Assembly (NCBI GenBank): GCA_026002855.1
Contig: BPGD01000001.1
Span: 372,001-436,000 of the forward strand
Direction of reading: 5' to 3'
Source of the DNA: Bryobacteraceae bacterium
Lineage (GTDB): Bacteria; Acidobacteriota; Terriglobia; Bryobacterales; Bryobacteraceae
DNA length: 64,000 bases
The position numbers and the translations under genes were made by a program. Below the pieces are notes generated by a model. It saw only the letters and a program-made list of their open reading frames with translations, was not told where the DNA came from and did not search any database. Shown in pieces: positions 44,885 through 54,320 of the stretch; position 1 is the stretch's first letter; every line of letters starts with the position of its first letter.

Positions 44885-45859
44885 ATGAAGCCCGCCCTTG
44901 TCACCGGTGCGTCCGGCTTTCTGGGCTGGCACGTGGCGCAGGCGTTGCTGCGCCGCGGCATTCCGGTTCGTGCCCTGGTGCGCAACCCGAAGGCGGTGAC
45001 CGACCTCGACGCCGAGCTGGTTGCCGGGGATCTGCGTGACGCCGCCGCCGTCCGCCGCGCCGCTGAAGGCTGCGGCCTCGTTTTCCATGTCGCCGCCGAC
45101 TACCGTCTTTGGACGCCCCGCCCCCGCGAGATGTACGAGTCCAACGTCGGCGGGACCCGCAACGTGCTGGAGGCCGCCCGGCAGGCGGGCGCGGAGCGGA
45201 TCGTCTACACGAGCACCGTTGGATGCATAGGATTTGTGAAAGGCGGCCTCGGCGATGAGACCACGCCCGTCTCGCTCCACGACATGACCGGCCACTACAA
45301 GCGCTCCAAATGGCTGGCGGAACAGGAGGCGCTGGCCGCCGCGCGGGAAGGTCTGCCGGTGGTCATCGTCAACCCGACGGCGCCGGTGGGCGCGCACGAC
45401 GTCAAGCCCACGCCCACCGGGCAGACGATCCTCGATTTTCTCCGCGGCCGCATGCCCGCCTATGTGGACACCGGCCTGAACATCGTTGATGCCGCCGACG
45501 CGGCCGAGGGCCACTGGCTCGCCTGCGAACGCGGCCGCGCCGGCGAGCGTTACATCCTCGGCGGCGAGAATCTCACGCTAAAACAGATCTTCGACATTTT
45601 GTCGCGGCTCACCGGGCTGCCCGCGCCGCGCCTGCGGCTGCCCTGGAGCGTGGCCTTCGCCGCCGCGCTCGTCAATACCGCCTGGGCCGGGCTCACCGGA
45701 CGGCCGCCGCGCGCCCCGCTCGATGCCGTGCGCATGGCGCGGAAGAAGATGTGGGTGACGCACGCCAAGGCCGAACGCGAGCTGGGCTACCGCCCCGGCC
45801 CTGCCGAGACGGCGCTGCGCCACGCCGTGGACTGGTTCCGCGACCATGGATACTGTTGA
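44885..45859 (+). CDS. hpnA: Hopanoid-associated sugar epimerase HpnA
   Basis: A 324-residue NAD-dependent short-chain (extended) reductase. The nucleotide loop GASGFLG is at 8-14 and the catalytic YxxxK at Y138/K142. The flanking TSTVGCIGFVKGG and LHDMTGHYKRSKWLAEQEAL are the HpnA version rather than a general epimerase. Members are always in hopanoid clusters, and the reaction is not fully settled. It is followed by hpnG with a 14-base overlap. Confidence 0.9.
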   Translation: MKPALVTGASGFLGWHVAQALLRRGIPVRALVRNPKAVTDLDAELVAGDLRDAAAVRRAAEGCGLVFHVAADYRLWTPRPREMYESNVGGTRNVLEAARQAGAERIVYTSTVGCIGFVKGGLGDETTPVSLHDMTGHYKRSKWLAEQEALAAAREGLPVVIVNPTAPVGAHDVKPTPTGQTILDFLRGRMPAYVDTGLNIVDAADAAEGHWLACERGRAGERYILGGENLTLKQIFDILSRLTGLPAPRLRLPWSVAFAAALVNTAWAGLTGRPPRAPLDAVRMARKKMWVTHAKAERELGYRPGPAETALRHAVDWFRDHGYC

Positions 45860-46565
45860 CTCCGAACCGGTGATCGCCATCGCCGCCGAGCCGCTGGAGT
45901 TCGACGGCCTGCTTCAGCACGCCCGTAGCGTGCGCAGGCTTCCGTGGCCAATCCAGTTCGCGCGTGAAGCGCGGATCGGCGCCCGCCGCTGGATTCTCGT
46001 TGCCCACGGGCCCGGACCGCGGCTGGCCCGCCGCGCGACGCAGACGGCGCTGGAGGTTTGCGGCGGCCGCGGCGCGCTGTTGAGCACCGGATTCTGTGGA
46101 GGGGTGCGGAGCGGTCTGGTTCCTGGCGACATCCTTATCGCGCGGGAAGTGGCCGATGGCGTTTCCGGGCGCCGCTACCCGGCGCTGCTGCCCTCCTGCC
46201 ATGCCCCGTTTCATTCCGGAACGCTCTGGTCGCAGGACCGCGTGGCCGCCTCGGCGGAAGAGAAGACCCGGATCGCCGCCCTCGGCGCGGACGCCGTCGA
46301 TATGGAGGCCGCGGCCGTCGCCGAAGAAGCCTCGCGGCGCGGCGCGAGCTTCTACTGCGTCCGGGTAGTGAGCGATGGCGCCGCCGAGCCCCTGCCTCTC
46401 GATTTCAACCGCTTCCGGGATGCGGAAGGACGATTTTCCAGATGGCGCATCACCCGGGCGGTTCTGTTGCATCCTAGTAAATTGACAGCCCTGCTTCGGT
46501 TCCGCGGCGCATGCCGGCGGGCCGCAGCGTGCCTGGGAGACTTTCTTGTCCACTGCCGCTTTTGA
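45846..46565 (+). CDS. hpnG: Hopanoid-associated nucleosidase/phosphorylase HpnG
   Basis: A 239-residue protein of the nucleoside phosphorylase/MTA-SAH nucleosidase fold: STGFCGGV (core loop), DAVDMEAAAVAEEA (ribose-binding Glu) and VRVVSDGAAEPLPLD. In hopanoid producers HpnG removes adenine from adenosylhopane to give a ribosylhopane-type product. Overlap with hpnA and position in the cluster support the same role. The C-terminus is longer and Arg-rich. It overlaps the following dehydrogenase gene by 20 bases if that starts with TTG. Confidence 0.87.
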   Translation: MDTVDSEPVIAIAAEPLEFDGLLQHARSVRRLPWPIQFAREARIGARRWILVAHGPGPRLARRATQTALEVCGGRGALLSTGFCGGVRSGLVPGDILIAREVADGVSGRRYPALLPSCHAPFHSGTLWSQDRVAASAEEKTRIAALGADAVDMEAAAVAEEASRRGASFYCVRVVSDGAAEPLPLDFNRFRDAEGRFSRWRITRAVLLHPSKLTALLRFRGACRRAAACLGDFLVHCRF

Positions 46566-47634
46566 CATTGGCCGGGAGATGATGGCCGCCGTGTATACCG
46601 GCAACGGGCGCATCGAGGTGCAGCCCGTGCCCGTGCCCGAGATCGGCCCCGGCGAGATTCTCGTTCGCGTGGAGGCGTGCGGCATCTGCCATACCGACCT
46701 CAAGAAGGTCGCCTACGACCTGCTGCCGCCCCCACGCATCTACGGTCACGAGACCGCCGGCGTGGTGGTGAAAGTCGGCGAGGGAGTGACAAAGTTCCGG
46801 CCCGGCGACCGCGTGGTCGCTTTCCACCACATTCCATGCCGGAACTGTTTTTACTGCGAACGGAAGCTCTACGCCCAGTGCGAGACGTACAAGAGGGTGG
46901 GCATCACCGCCGGCTTCGAGCCGGCCGGCGGCGGCTTCGGCCAGTATGTCCGCGTGATGGACTGGGTCGTCCGCGACGGCGTGGAGAAGATCCCCGACGG
47001 CGTGCCTTTCGAGGTGGCAAGCCTCGTCGAGCCGGTGAATACGGTTCTTAAGGCCGTTGTGGAGGCCTCGCCGCGGCCGGACGACGTTGTCCTTGTGCAG
47101 GGCCAGGGACCCATCGGGCTGATGTTCACGATGCTGCTGAAGCGGGCCGGCTGTACCATTCTGGCCACTGACACCATCCCGCGGCGGCTGGAACTGGCCC
47201 GCCGCTTCGGCGCTGCCGAAGCCTGGAATCCGAGGGAAACTGACGTTGCCGCCCGCTGCCGTCAGTGGACCTCCGGCCGCGGCGTTGACCAGGTCTTTGT
47301 GGCCGCTTCGGCCCCGGGAGTCGTCGAACAGGCTATCGCCGCCTCCCGCCCGGGTAGTAAAATATTGTTTTTCGCCCAGACCTCCGAAACGGAACGAATC
47401 GAGTTGTCAGGCGCCGACATCTGCAAGTACGAGAGAACTTTGTTCGGTGTTTACAGCGCCTCCATCGATCTTCAGTCCGAATCGGCGCGCCTGGTGATGA
47501 GCGGGGAACTGCCCGTGCAGGATCTGATCTCGCATCGCATGCCTCTGACCGCCATCCGGGATGGGATCCGGAAAGCGATGTATCCCGACGGCGAGTCCCT
47601 GAAGATCATCGTTCAGCCACAGAGGTTGAGTTGA
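46546..47634 (+). CDS. Zinc-dependent alcohol dehydrogenase (MDR family), copy 1
   Basis: A 362-residue medium-chain dehydrogenase. Catalytic zinc: Cys in ACGICHTDLKK, His-Glu in YGHETAG. Structural zinc: the four-Cys loop CRNCFYCERKLYAQC. The nucleotide fold has GQGPIGLM. Family members oxidise or reduce alcohols and aldehydes using NAD(P). TTG at 46546 has GGGAG nearby and is taken as start; ATG at 46579 is an alternative. Its place between hpnG and hpnC in an uninterrupted run suggests a job in hopanoid side-chain chemistry. This is inference, since no known hopanoid gene is of this family. Confidence 0.85.
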   Translation: MSTAAFDIGREMMAAVYTGNGRIEVQPVPVPEIGPGEILVRVEACGICHTDLKKVAYDLLPPPRIYGHETAGVVVKVGEGVTKFRPGDRVVAFHHIPCRNCFYCERKLYAQCETYKRVGITAGFEPAGGGFGQYVRVMDWVVRDGVEKIPDGVPFEVASLVEPVNTVLKAVVEASPRPDDVVLVQGQGPIGLMFTMLLKRAGCTILATDTIPRRLELARRFGAAEAWNPRETDVAARCRQWTSGRGVDQVFVAASAPGVVEQAIAASRPGSKILFFAQTSETERIELSGADICKYERTLFGVYSASIDLQSESARLVMSGELPVQDLISHRMPLTAIRDGIRKAMYPDGESLKIIVQPQRLS

Positions 47635-47638
47635 AGAA

Positions 47639-48676
47639 ATGAAAAAAATGAAGGCTGCCGTACTCTACGGACGCGAGCAGGTGCGCGTGGAGGAGGTGGC
47701 CGTTCCTTCCATTGAAAAAGGCGACGTCCTTGTGCGCGTGCGCGCCGCCCTGACCTGCGGCACGGACGTCAAGGTGTTCCGCAGGGGCTACCACGCCCGG
47801 ATGATCGTGCCCCCTGCGCTGTTCGGTCATGAACTGGCGGGCGATATCGTCAAGGTAGGCTCGCACGTGGAGAATTTTCGCGTCGGCCAGCGCGTGGTGG
47901 CCGCCAACTCCGCCCCGTGCCTGAACTGTTTTTACTGCCGCAAAGGCCTGGAAAACCACTGCGAGGACCTGCTGTTCAACAACGGCGCCTACGCCGAATA
48001 CATCCGCATCCCCGCGCGCATCGTCCAGCGCAACATGTACGAGATTCCGCCGCACCTCAGCTATCAGGACGCGGCGCTGATCGAGCCGCTGGCCTGCGTG
48101 CTGAAAGGCCTGGAAGAAACCAACGTGCGGCCGGGCGATCACGTCGTTGTCATCGGCCAGGGGCCCATCGGGCTGATGTTCGTCCGGCTCGCCAAGGTGT
48201 ACGGCGCGCGCGTCATCGCGCTGGGCCGCCGGGAATCTCAGCTCGAGCGCGCCATGCGCATGGGCGCTCATGATGCGCTCATCAACTCGAACCCCGACGC
48301 AGTGGTGAGCGAAGTCCGCCGGCTCACCGGCGGTTATGGCGCCGACGCCGTCATCGAGGCCGTCGGCAACCCGGAGACGTGGGAGCTGGCCACCAAGCTG
48401 CTGCGCCGCGGCGGCACCGCCCAGTTCTTCGGCGGCTGCCCCTCGGACACGAAGATCACCCTCGACACCCAGTTGCTGCACTATTCCGAAATCCGCTGCA
48501 TCGCCAGCTTCCACCACACGCCCGCTTACATCCGCAAGGCGCTCGACGTGGTCAGCCGCGGCGACATCGCCGCGCGCGATTTTGTCAACCGCGAAGAACC
48601 CTTGCAGAACCTGCTCGACGTGCTGCGCCACCTCATGAGCCACAACGGCCACATGAAGACGGCCATCATTCCCTGA
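47639..48676 (+). CDS. Zinc-dependent alcohol dehydrogenase (MDR family), copy 2
   Basis: A 345-residue relative of copy 1, only four bases downstream. Catalytic zinc CGTD and GHELAGD, structural zinc CLNCFYCRKGLENHC, nucleotide motif GQGPIGLMF. It has a higher resemblance to sorbitol/threonine-type dehydrogenases in NGAYAEYIRIPARIV and the C-terminal HHTPAYIRKALDVV. The two copies share several blocks but differ elsewhere, so they are old paralogs and may form a heteromer or act in sequence. Ten bases separate it from hpnC. Confidence 0.85.
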   Translation: MKKMKAAVLYGREQVRVEEVAVPSIEKGDVLVRVRAALTCGTDVKVFRRGYHARMIVPPALFGHELAGDIVKVGSHVENFRVGQRVVAANSAPCLNCFYCRKGLENHCEDLLFNNGAYAEYIRIPARIVQRNMYEIPPHLSYQDAALIEPLACVLKGLEETNVRPGDHVVVIGQGPIGLMFVRLAKVYGARVIALGRRESQLERAMRMGAHDALINSNPDAVVSEVRRLTGGYGADAVIEAVGNPETWELATKLLRRGGTAQFFGGCPSDTKITLDTQLLHYSEIRCIASFHHTPAYIRKALDVVSRGDIAARDFVNREEPLQNLLDVLRHLMSHNGHMKTAIIP

Positions 48677-48686
48677 CCGTCCTCCA

Positions 48687-49616
48687 ATGGCAGGCGTGGA
48701 GCTGCTGGAACCGATCCCGTTCCTCCGATCGCCGCAGGCCGCCAGCCGGCGCTGGAACCTTGACGAGTCCCGCCTCTACACGCGCTGGCTGGCCACGCAT
48801 CACTACGAGAATTTCCACGTCGTCTCGCTCCTGCTGCCAAAGCAGCTCCACCAGGACTTCTACAACGTCTACGCCTTCTGCCGCTGGGCCGACGATCTCG
48901 GCGACGAGACCGGCGACGCGCAGGACAGCCTCCGCCTGCTCGACTGGTGGCGCAGCGGACTCCACTCGCTCTATGACGGCCAGCCCGCCACCCACCCTGT
49001 TTTCGTCGCCCTGGCCGAGACCATCGCCCGCCACGATCTGCCCCGCCAGCCGTTTGAAGACCTCATCGATGCCTTCGTCCAGGACCAGACCGTCAACCGT
49101 TACGGCAACTGGGAAGAAGTGCTCGATTACTGCCGCCGTTCGGCCAACCCGGTGGGCCGGCTGGTGCTGATGCTGTGCGGCTACCGCGACGAGGAGCGCT
49201 TCCGCCTCTCCGACGCCACCTGTAGCGCGCTGCAACTGGCCAATTTCTGGCAGGACGTCGCCGTGGATCTCGGAAAGAACCGCATCTACCTGCCGCAGGA
49301 ACTGCTCCAACGGCACGGCTGCCGCGAGGAGGACCTCTTCGCGCGACGCTGCACGCCCGCCTTCCGCGCGGCAATGAAAGAGGCGGTCGACTACGCGCAG
49401 GCGCTTTTCGAACAGGGCCTCCCGCTGGCCAAATTGGTCAGCCGCCGGCTGTCGCTCGACATCGACCTCTTTAGCCGCGGTGGCATGAAAGTACTCGAAA
49501 AAATCCGCGCGCGGAACTACGACGTTCTCAGCGCGCGCCCGGCCATCTCCAAAACCGAACGCGCGCTGCTGCTGCTGGGAAGCCTGGCACGGCTGGCGCG
49601 GCGGCGGGCGGCATGA
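48687..49616 (+). CDS. hpnC: Hydroxysqualene synthase HpnC
   Basis: A 309-residue trans-isoprenyl synthase. The first Asp-rich motif is in YAFCRWADDLGDE (D69, D70, D73) and the second in ANFWQDVAVDLGKNRIYLP. HpnC turns presqualene diphosphate into hydroxysqualene on the route to squalene. Length and the HYENFHVVSLLLP start agree with the family. Stop overlaps the hpnD ATG (ATGA). Confidence 0.95.
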   Translation: MAGVELLEPIPFLRSPQAASRRWNLDESRLYTRWLATHHYENFHVVSLLLPKQLHQDFYNVYAFCRWADDLGDETGDAQDSLRLLDWWRSGLHSLYDGQPATHPVFVALAETIARHDLPRQPFEDLIDAFVQDQTVNRYGNWEEVLDYCRRSANPVGRLVLMLCGYRDEERFRLSDATCSALQLANFWQDVAVDLGKNRIYLPQELLQRHGCREEDLFARRCTPAFRAAMKEAVDYAQALFEQGLPLAKLVSRRLSLDIDLFSRGGMKVLEKIRARNYDVLSARPAISKTERALLLLGSLARLARRRAA

Positions 49617-50458
49617 CGGCGCTTGAATCCTCCTACCAATACTGCGAGCGCGTGGCGCGCCGCCGCGCCCGCAACTTCTACTATTCGTTCCTCGCTCTTC
49701 CGGCCGCCAAGCGCCGCGCCATGTGCGCGCTGTATGCGTTCATGCGCGAGTGCGACGACCTGAGCGACGGCGACCGCGCCAGCCTGGACGCGCTGCGGCA
49801 GTGGCGGGCGCATCTGGACGGCGCGCTGGCCGGAGACACGCCGCCGCACCCGCTATGGCCCGCCTTTATCGACACCGTGCGCCGCTATGGCATCCCGCCG
49901 GAATGCCTTTACGGGATGATCGAAGGCGTCGCCTCGGATCTGGAGCCGCGCCCGTTTGAGACCTTCGACGAGCTCTACCGCTACTGCTATCTGGTGGCCA
50001 GCGTCGTCGGCATCGCCACCATTCACGTGTTCGGCTTTGCCGACCCGCGCGCCCCGCAACTGGCCGAACGCTGCGGCATCGCCTTCCAGCTCACCAACAT
50101 CCTGCGCGACGTCGGCGAGGATGCGGCGAACGGGCGCGTCTATCTGCCGCGCGAGGACATGGCCCGCTTCGGCGTCACGCCCGCCATGCTCAGCGCCTCC
50201 GCCGTGGCCGCGGAATTGCAGCGCCTGCTCGCCTTCGAGGCCGCGCGCGCCCGCGCGTACTATCGGGAAGCCGAGCCGCTGGTCGGCATGGTGGACCCGG
50301 ACAGCCGGCACGCGCTCTGGGCGCTCATCGAAATCTACCGCCGGCTGCTCGGCCGCATCGAAGAGCGCGGCTATGAGGTGCTGGCCGCGCGCGTCCGCCT
50401 GTCGGCGCTTGAAAAGACCGCCATCGCCCTGCGCGCCGTGCTCCGCCGCGGCGCGTGA
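49613..50458 (+). CDS. hpnD: Presqualene diphosphate synthase HpnD
   Basis: A 281-residue trans-isoprenyl synthase. First motif YAFMRECDDLSD (D48, D49, D52), second QLTNILRDVGEDAANGRVYLP. The N-terminal RARNFYYSFLALP is standard. HpnD joins two farnesyl diphosphates to presqualene diphosphate, the substrate of HpnC. The third gene of the usual trio, hpnE, is not downstream: the next gene is on the other strand only 18 bases away. Confidence 0.95.
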   Translation: MTALESSYQYCERVARRRARNFYYSFLALPAAKRRAMCALYAFMRECDDLSDGDRASLDALRQWRAHLDGALAGDTPPHPLWPAFIDTVRRYGIPPECLYGMIEGVASDLEPRPFETFDELYRYCYLVASVVGIATIHVFGFADPRAPQLAERCGIAFQLTNILRDVGEDAANGRVYLPREDMARFGVTPAMLSASAVAAELQRLLAFEAARARAYYREAEPLVGMVDPDSRHALWALIEIYRRLLGRIEERGYEVLAARVRLSALEKTAIALRAVLRRGA

Positions 50459-50476
50459 TGCGGGCGCAGGCGGGCT

Positions 50477-53400
50477 TTACCGCGGTGCGGCGGCCAGGCG
50501 TCCGCGGATCTCGCCCGCCTGACCCAGCCGGGTCCACCGCTGCATGCCCGGCGTAAACAGCCACATCTCACCGCCCTCGTTCACAGCGAAGATTTCCAGC
50601 GCCCCTCCCCGAACTGCCGGCGCTGCCAGTCGCAACTTCCGGTCGGCCTCCTGCCAATTGCCCCATTCCATCATCGCCAATTGAAACGGAGCCAACCGCA
50701 GGACTCCATCCGGGCTCAGGATCGTAAGCCAGACCACCTGATAACCTGTGGCAAGCCTCGCCTCTCCCTCCCCGGCGCCAGGCAGCAGTTCAGGCTCCGT
50801 CCAGCGGTTGCCGGTCAGATGACACCAGACCAGATGCCCCCTCTGATTCCGGGCAGCCACGAGAAGGGCCTGGTCTCCGCCGCAGGCCACGGCGGGCTGA
50901 CCGGCGATCCCCGCCGGGCCTCGCACCCAGTCCTCCCAACGTCCGTCCGGCAGCCATCTGCGGCTCCACAAGATCCCGGCAAAATCCTTTCCCACGACGT
51001 AGACGGACCCGTCTGTGCACCCGGCAACCGCCGGGTCGGACTGAAACGAGCCACCCAGCTCCTCGCCGGACTGGATTTCGTTCAGCCGCACGTCGAACTT
51101 CAGGAGGCGATAAGCGCCTGAGGCCGTTCTTCCGGACACGAGCGCCAGCACCTGCCCGGAAACTGTCCGGCCGATTCCAATCGCCGGGGAGCCAGCCCAA
51201 TCGCCGTCAGAGCCGGTCGATCCCACTACGCGCATTTGCCGTGGGTCGAGGACACCCACCCTGAGAGCGCCAGCAGTCTCTCGCGCCGCGAAGACAAGCC
51301 GGCCCCAGGGGTCTTTGGCCAGGTTCACTTCGTCAGAATAGGCGCCCTGGATTGAAAAGGCCCCGGGGCCCGACGCGAGCCAGAGCTGCAATTCGGATGA
51401 GGCGCCCCGCACGACGGCCGCTGGCTGGGGTTCGCAGCGCAGGTCGATGCGACGCACGCGGTGGTTGCCCTGATCGGCGACATAGAGCACACCGGACGGA
51501 TCCCATGCGAGGCCCACCGGTTCACGGAGAAGGGAGGCAATCGCAGGGCCCCCGTCACCGCCATCGCCCCCACTGCTGCCGGATTGACCTCCCGCCACCA
51601 GCGTGATCATCCCTTCCGGGGACATCCTGAGCACGCGATGATATCCGGTGTCGGAGACATAGAGGTTATTCTCCGGGTCCACCGCCACGCCCCGAGGAAA
51701 CGCAAGCTGCGTGCGGCTTCCCGCCACGCCGATCGGCCAGGAAAGAAGGCCTCCGCCGAGCACGGTGGAGATCGTACCCGACGGGTCAACCCGGCGGATC
51801 ACACCATTGTACGAGTCCGCCACATACAGGTTCCCGTGGCGGTCCACTGCGACTGACGAAGGGCGATTCAGCCGGACCGCCGTCGCCGGGCCATCGTCCC
51901 CGCTATAACCAGCCTCTCCCGTGCCGGCAACGGTCGAAATGATCCCGCCGGGCGTGATGCAGCGAACGACATGATTCATCGAGTCAGCGACGAGGAGGTT
52001 CCCCTCCCGGTCCATTGTCATGCCCAGGGGCGCGGCGAAAGAGGCCTGCCGCGCATCGCCGCCGTCCCCGGCATACAACGGCAAAGAATTGCCGGCGATC
52101 TGAAGGAGCGACCCTGTCAGCGTCAACTGGAAAATCGCATGGTAGAGTCTGGAGGCGATCAGCGCGTTGCCCCGCGCATCCACCACCACTCCGGTCGGAT
52201 AGGCAAGGGGCGCCAGGCGCGCGGGCGCCATCTCCATTCTCGGGAACATCTGGCCGTTGCCGGCTTCGGTCTGAATTCTCCCGTCCGGCAGTACGGCCCG
52301 GAGACGATGGTTGTCTCTGTCGGACACGTGGAGCGTCCCGTCGGGGCCGAGCGCGAGCGCCTCGGGACCGGATAATTTTGCTTCCGCAGCGGGTCCACCA
52401 TCCCCCGCAAATCCGGCCGCGCCCCGGCCAGCTACCGTGGTCACACTTCGATACGGGACGATCCTGCGCACCCGGTCATTGAGCTGATCCGCAACGTAGA
52501 GCGAGCCCATCCGGTCGACGGCAATGCCACCGGGCAGCGCCAATTGCGTCGCCAGCGGCAACTTCCCGTCCCCGTTGAAACCGAGGCTGCCATCTCCCGC
52601 CAGGGTCCACAATTGGCCGCTGCCGTTCACCATCCGGATGCGGCCATCCGAAGGAAAGGACAGATACAGGTTGCCCGCTTCGTCAAAGGCCAGCCCCTTG
52701 ACATACGGAATAGCGGCCTCCAGCGCGAACTCGCCGTTTCGGGGATAGCCAAACGAACCGTTGCCGACGACGGTCTGAATGATTCCAGACCGGTCGATCC
52801 GCCGGACCCGCTGGTTCAGGGTGTCGGCCACAAACAGGTTGCCGGCGTGATCCACGGCGAGCGCCCCGGGGTAGTTCAGCGTTGCGGCTGTGGCAGGTCC
52901 GCCATCGCCGCCGTAGCCGCGGTCGCCCGTTCCCGCAATCGTTGTGATGCGTCCATCCGGATCAATTCTCCGGATGCGGTGGTTGTACGAATCGCTGACG
53001 TACACGTTGCCCTCCCGGTCGGCGGCGATCCCGTCCGGGCCGTTGAACCGGGCCTTCAACGCCGGTCCGCCATCGCCTTCGAAGCCGAACCGTCCAGTGC
53101 CCGCCAATGTCGTCAGCTTTCCGTCGGCAGAGATTTTTCGGATTCTTTGGGCGAAAGGTTCGCTGACATAGAGATTGCCCGCCGGGTCGATGGCCAGGGC
53201 CGAAGGATAGGAAAGGCTGCCATAAACCGCAGGCCCGCCGTCGCCGCCCCACCCCGGATACCCTGTGCCCGCCACAGTGCTCACCGTGCCGTTCGGGGCC
53301 ACCTTGCGGATCCGGTGATGGAACGTGTCGGAGATGTAAAGGTTGCCCTCGCGGTCGAGCACAACTGCCGCCGGCTCCCGCAGCAGCGCATCCACCGCCG

Positions 53401-53548
53401 CCCCGCCGTCGCCGAGCCCGGCCCGGCCGGCCACTGTTTCCATTCCGGCGCTGCACTGACCCGCGGGGATTTGCGCTGCCGCAACCAGGAAAAATAAAGT
53501 GCAGATTGAACCGAGGAAAAACTTCACGGCGCTGCTCCTGAACTCCAT
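50477..53548 (-). CDS. Secreted NHL-repeat beta-propeller protein
   Basis: A 1023-residue exported protein. After a signal peptide (about 1-30) come twelve NHL repeats of 55-57 residues (to about residue 700). Each has the pattern GDGGPA..A.L..P.G.A.D..GNLYVADS.NHRIRRI...G.I.TVAGTG. Twelve repeats suggest two six-bladed propellers. The fifth, eighth and eleventh repeats are degenerate. The last 330 residues are beta-rich with WEDWVRGPAGIAGQPAVA and WTEPELLPG, resembling PLL-type lectin propellers. NHL proteins bind proteins, RNA or glycans; an enzymatic role is not evident. ATG at 53548 gives the signal peptide; longer upstream frames are open but have none. Confidence 0.82.
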   Translation of the reverse strand: MEFRSSAVKFFLGSICTLFFLVAAAQIPAGQCSAGMETVAGRAGLGDGGAAVDALLREPAAVVLDREGNLYISDTFHHRIRKVAPNGTVSTVAGTGYPGWGGDGGPAVYGSLSYPSALAIDPAGNLYVSEPFAQRIRKISADGKLTTLAGTGRFGFEGDGGPALKARFNGPDGIAADREGNVYVSDSYNHRIRRIDPDGRITTIAGTGDRGYGGDGGPATAATLNYPGALAVDHAGNLFVADTLNQRVRRIDRSGIIQTVVGNGSFGYPRNGEFALEAAIPYVKGLAFDEAGNLYLSFPSDGRIRMVNGSGQLWTLAGDGSLGFNGDGKLPLATQLALPGGIAVDRMGSLYVADQLNDRVRRIVPYRSVTTVAGRGAAGFAGDGGPAAEAKLSGPEALALGPDGTLHVSDRDNHRLRAVLPDGRIQTEAGNGQMFPRMEMAPARLAPLAYPTGVVVDARGNALIASRLYHAIFQLTLTGSLLQIAGNSLPLYAGDGGDARQASFAAPLGMTMDREGNLLVADSMNHVVRCITPGGIISTVAGTGEAGYSGDDGPATAVRLNRPSSVAVDRHGNLYVADSYNGVIRRVDPSGTISTVLGGGLLSWPIGVAGSRTQLAFPRGVAVDPENNLYVSDTGYHRVLRMSPEGMITLVAGGQSGSSGGDGGDGGPAIASLLREPVGLAWDPSGVLYVADQGNHRVRRIDLRCEPQPAAVVRGASSELQLWLASGPGAFSIQGAYSDEVNLAKDPWGRLVFAARETAGALRVGVLDPRQMRVVGSTGSDGDWAGSPAIGIGRTVSGQVLALVSGRTASGAYRLLKFDVRLNEIQSGEELGGSFQSDPAVAGCTDGSVYVVGKDFAGILWSRRWLPDGRWEDWVRGPAGIAGQPAVACGGDQALLVAARNQRGHLVWCHLTGNRWTEPELLPGAGEGEARLATGYQVVWLTILSPDGVLRLAPFQLAMMEWGNWQEADRKLRLAAPAVRGGALEIFAVNEGGEMWLFTPGMQRWTRLGQAGEIRGRLAAAPR

Positions 53549-53813
53549 CCGATCCCCGTCAACGGCAGCGCCGCCGGCATGGATTTTCTCTGCGCAGACA
53601 GAGATCCGCGGCGCAGGAGTACTGGCAGACGATACGGAGAGGCCGGAAGAAGAGTTACGCCGATACGATACGTCTGGCCTCACGCCCGTGTCAAATGGCA
53701 AAATCTTACGAGCGGCGCACGTTGCGCTGCGCGGCGCGTTCCCTACAGCGGCTACTGGTGCGATCTCGCGCCGAAGCCGCTTTTCGCATAGCATGGACAC
53801 AGGGAGTCGCGCC

Positions 53814-54320
53814 ATGGCTGTCTTCCGTTTCACCGTCAACGGCGAGCCGCGGGAGGTGGACACGCCGGCGGAGCGTCCGCTGCTGGAAGTGCTCCGCGAG
53901 GATTTCGGACTCACGGGAACGAAGTACGGATGCGGCGAGGGCCAGTGCCGCGCCTGTACCGTGCTGCTGGACGGCGCGCCCGTGCTCTCCTGCATCACGC
54001 CGGTCCGCGCCGCCGCCGGCCGCCGGATCACCACCATCGAGGGGCTGTCCCGCAACGGAAGGCTCCACCCGGTGCAGGAGGCCTTCGTGCGCGAGGGCGC
54101 CATGCAGTGCGGCTATTGCACGGCCGGCATGGTGCTGCGCACGGTGGCGCTGCTCGAAAAGACCCCGGCTCCCACCCGCGCCCAGATCCTGGACGCGCTC
54201 CAGGGCAGCCTCTGCCGCTGCTGCGGCTACCCGCGCATCGTCGCCGCCGTCGAGCTGGCAGCGCGGCTGCGCCGCGCGGGCAGCGCTGTGCCGCAGGAGG
54301 TGATCCATGCCGTGGACTGA
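53814..54320 (+). CDS. Molybdenum hydroxylase small subunit (2Fe-2S)
   Basis: A 168-residue iron-sulfur subunit of a xanthine oxidase-family enzyme (CoxS/IorA type). N-terminal plant-type cluster Cys at 40, 45, 48 and 60. The usual GxCGxC is GQCRAC here, a change of one Gly to Arg. The second cluster Cys are at 99, 102, 134 and 136 (MQCGYCTAGM and LCRCCGYP). It passes electrons from the molybdenum site to an outside acceptor. ATG at 53814 has AGGGAG upstream. It overlaps the large-subunit gene by 14 bases. Confidence 0.93.
   Translation: MAVFRFTVNGEPREVDTPAERPLLEVLREDFGLTGTKYGCGEGQCRACTVLLDGAPVLSCITPVRAAAGRRITTIEGLSRNGRLHPVQEAFVREGAMQCGYCTAGMVLRTVALLEKTPAPTRAQILDALQGSLCRCCGYPRIVAAVELAARLRRAGSAVPQEVIHAVD

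Noticed and set aside
46546-48676. Recent tandem duplication of the two dehydrogenases
   Set aside because: The proteins share motifs but differ over most of their length, so they are old paralogs rather than a fresh copy.
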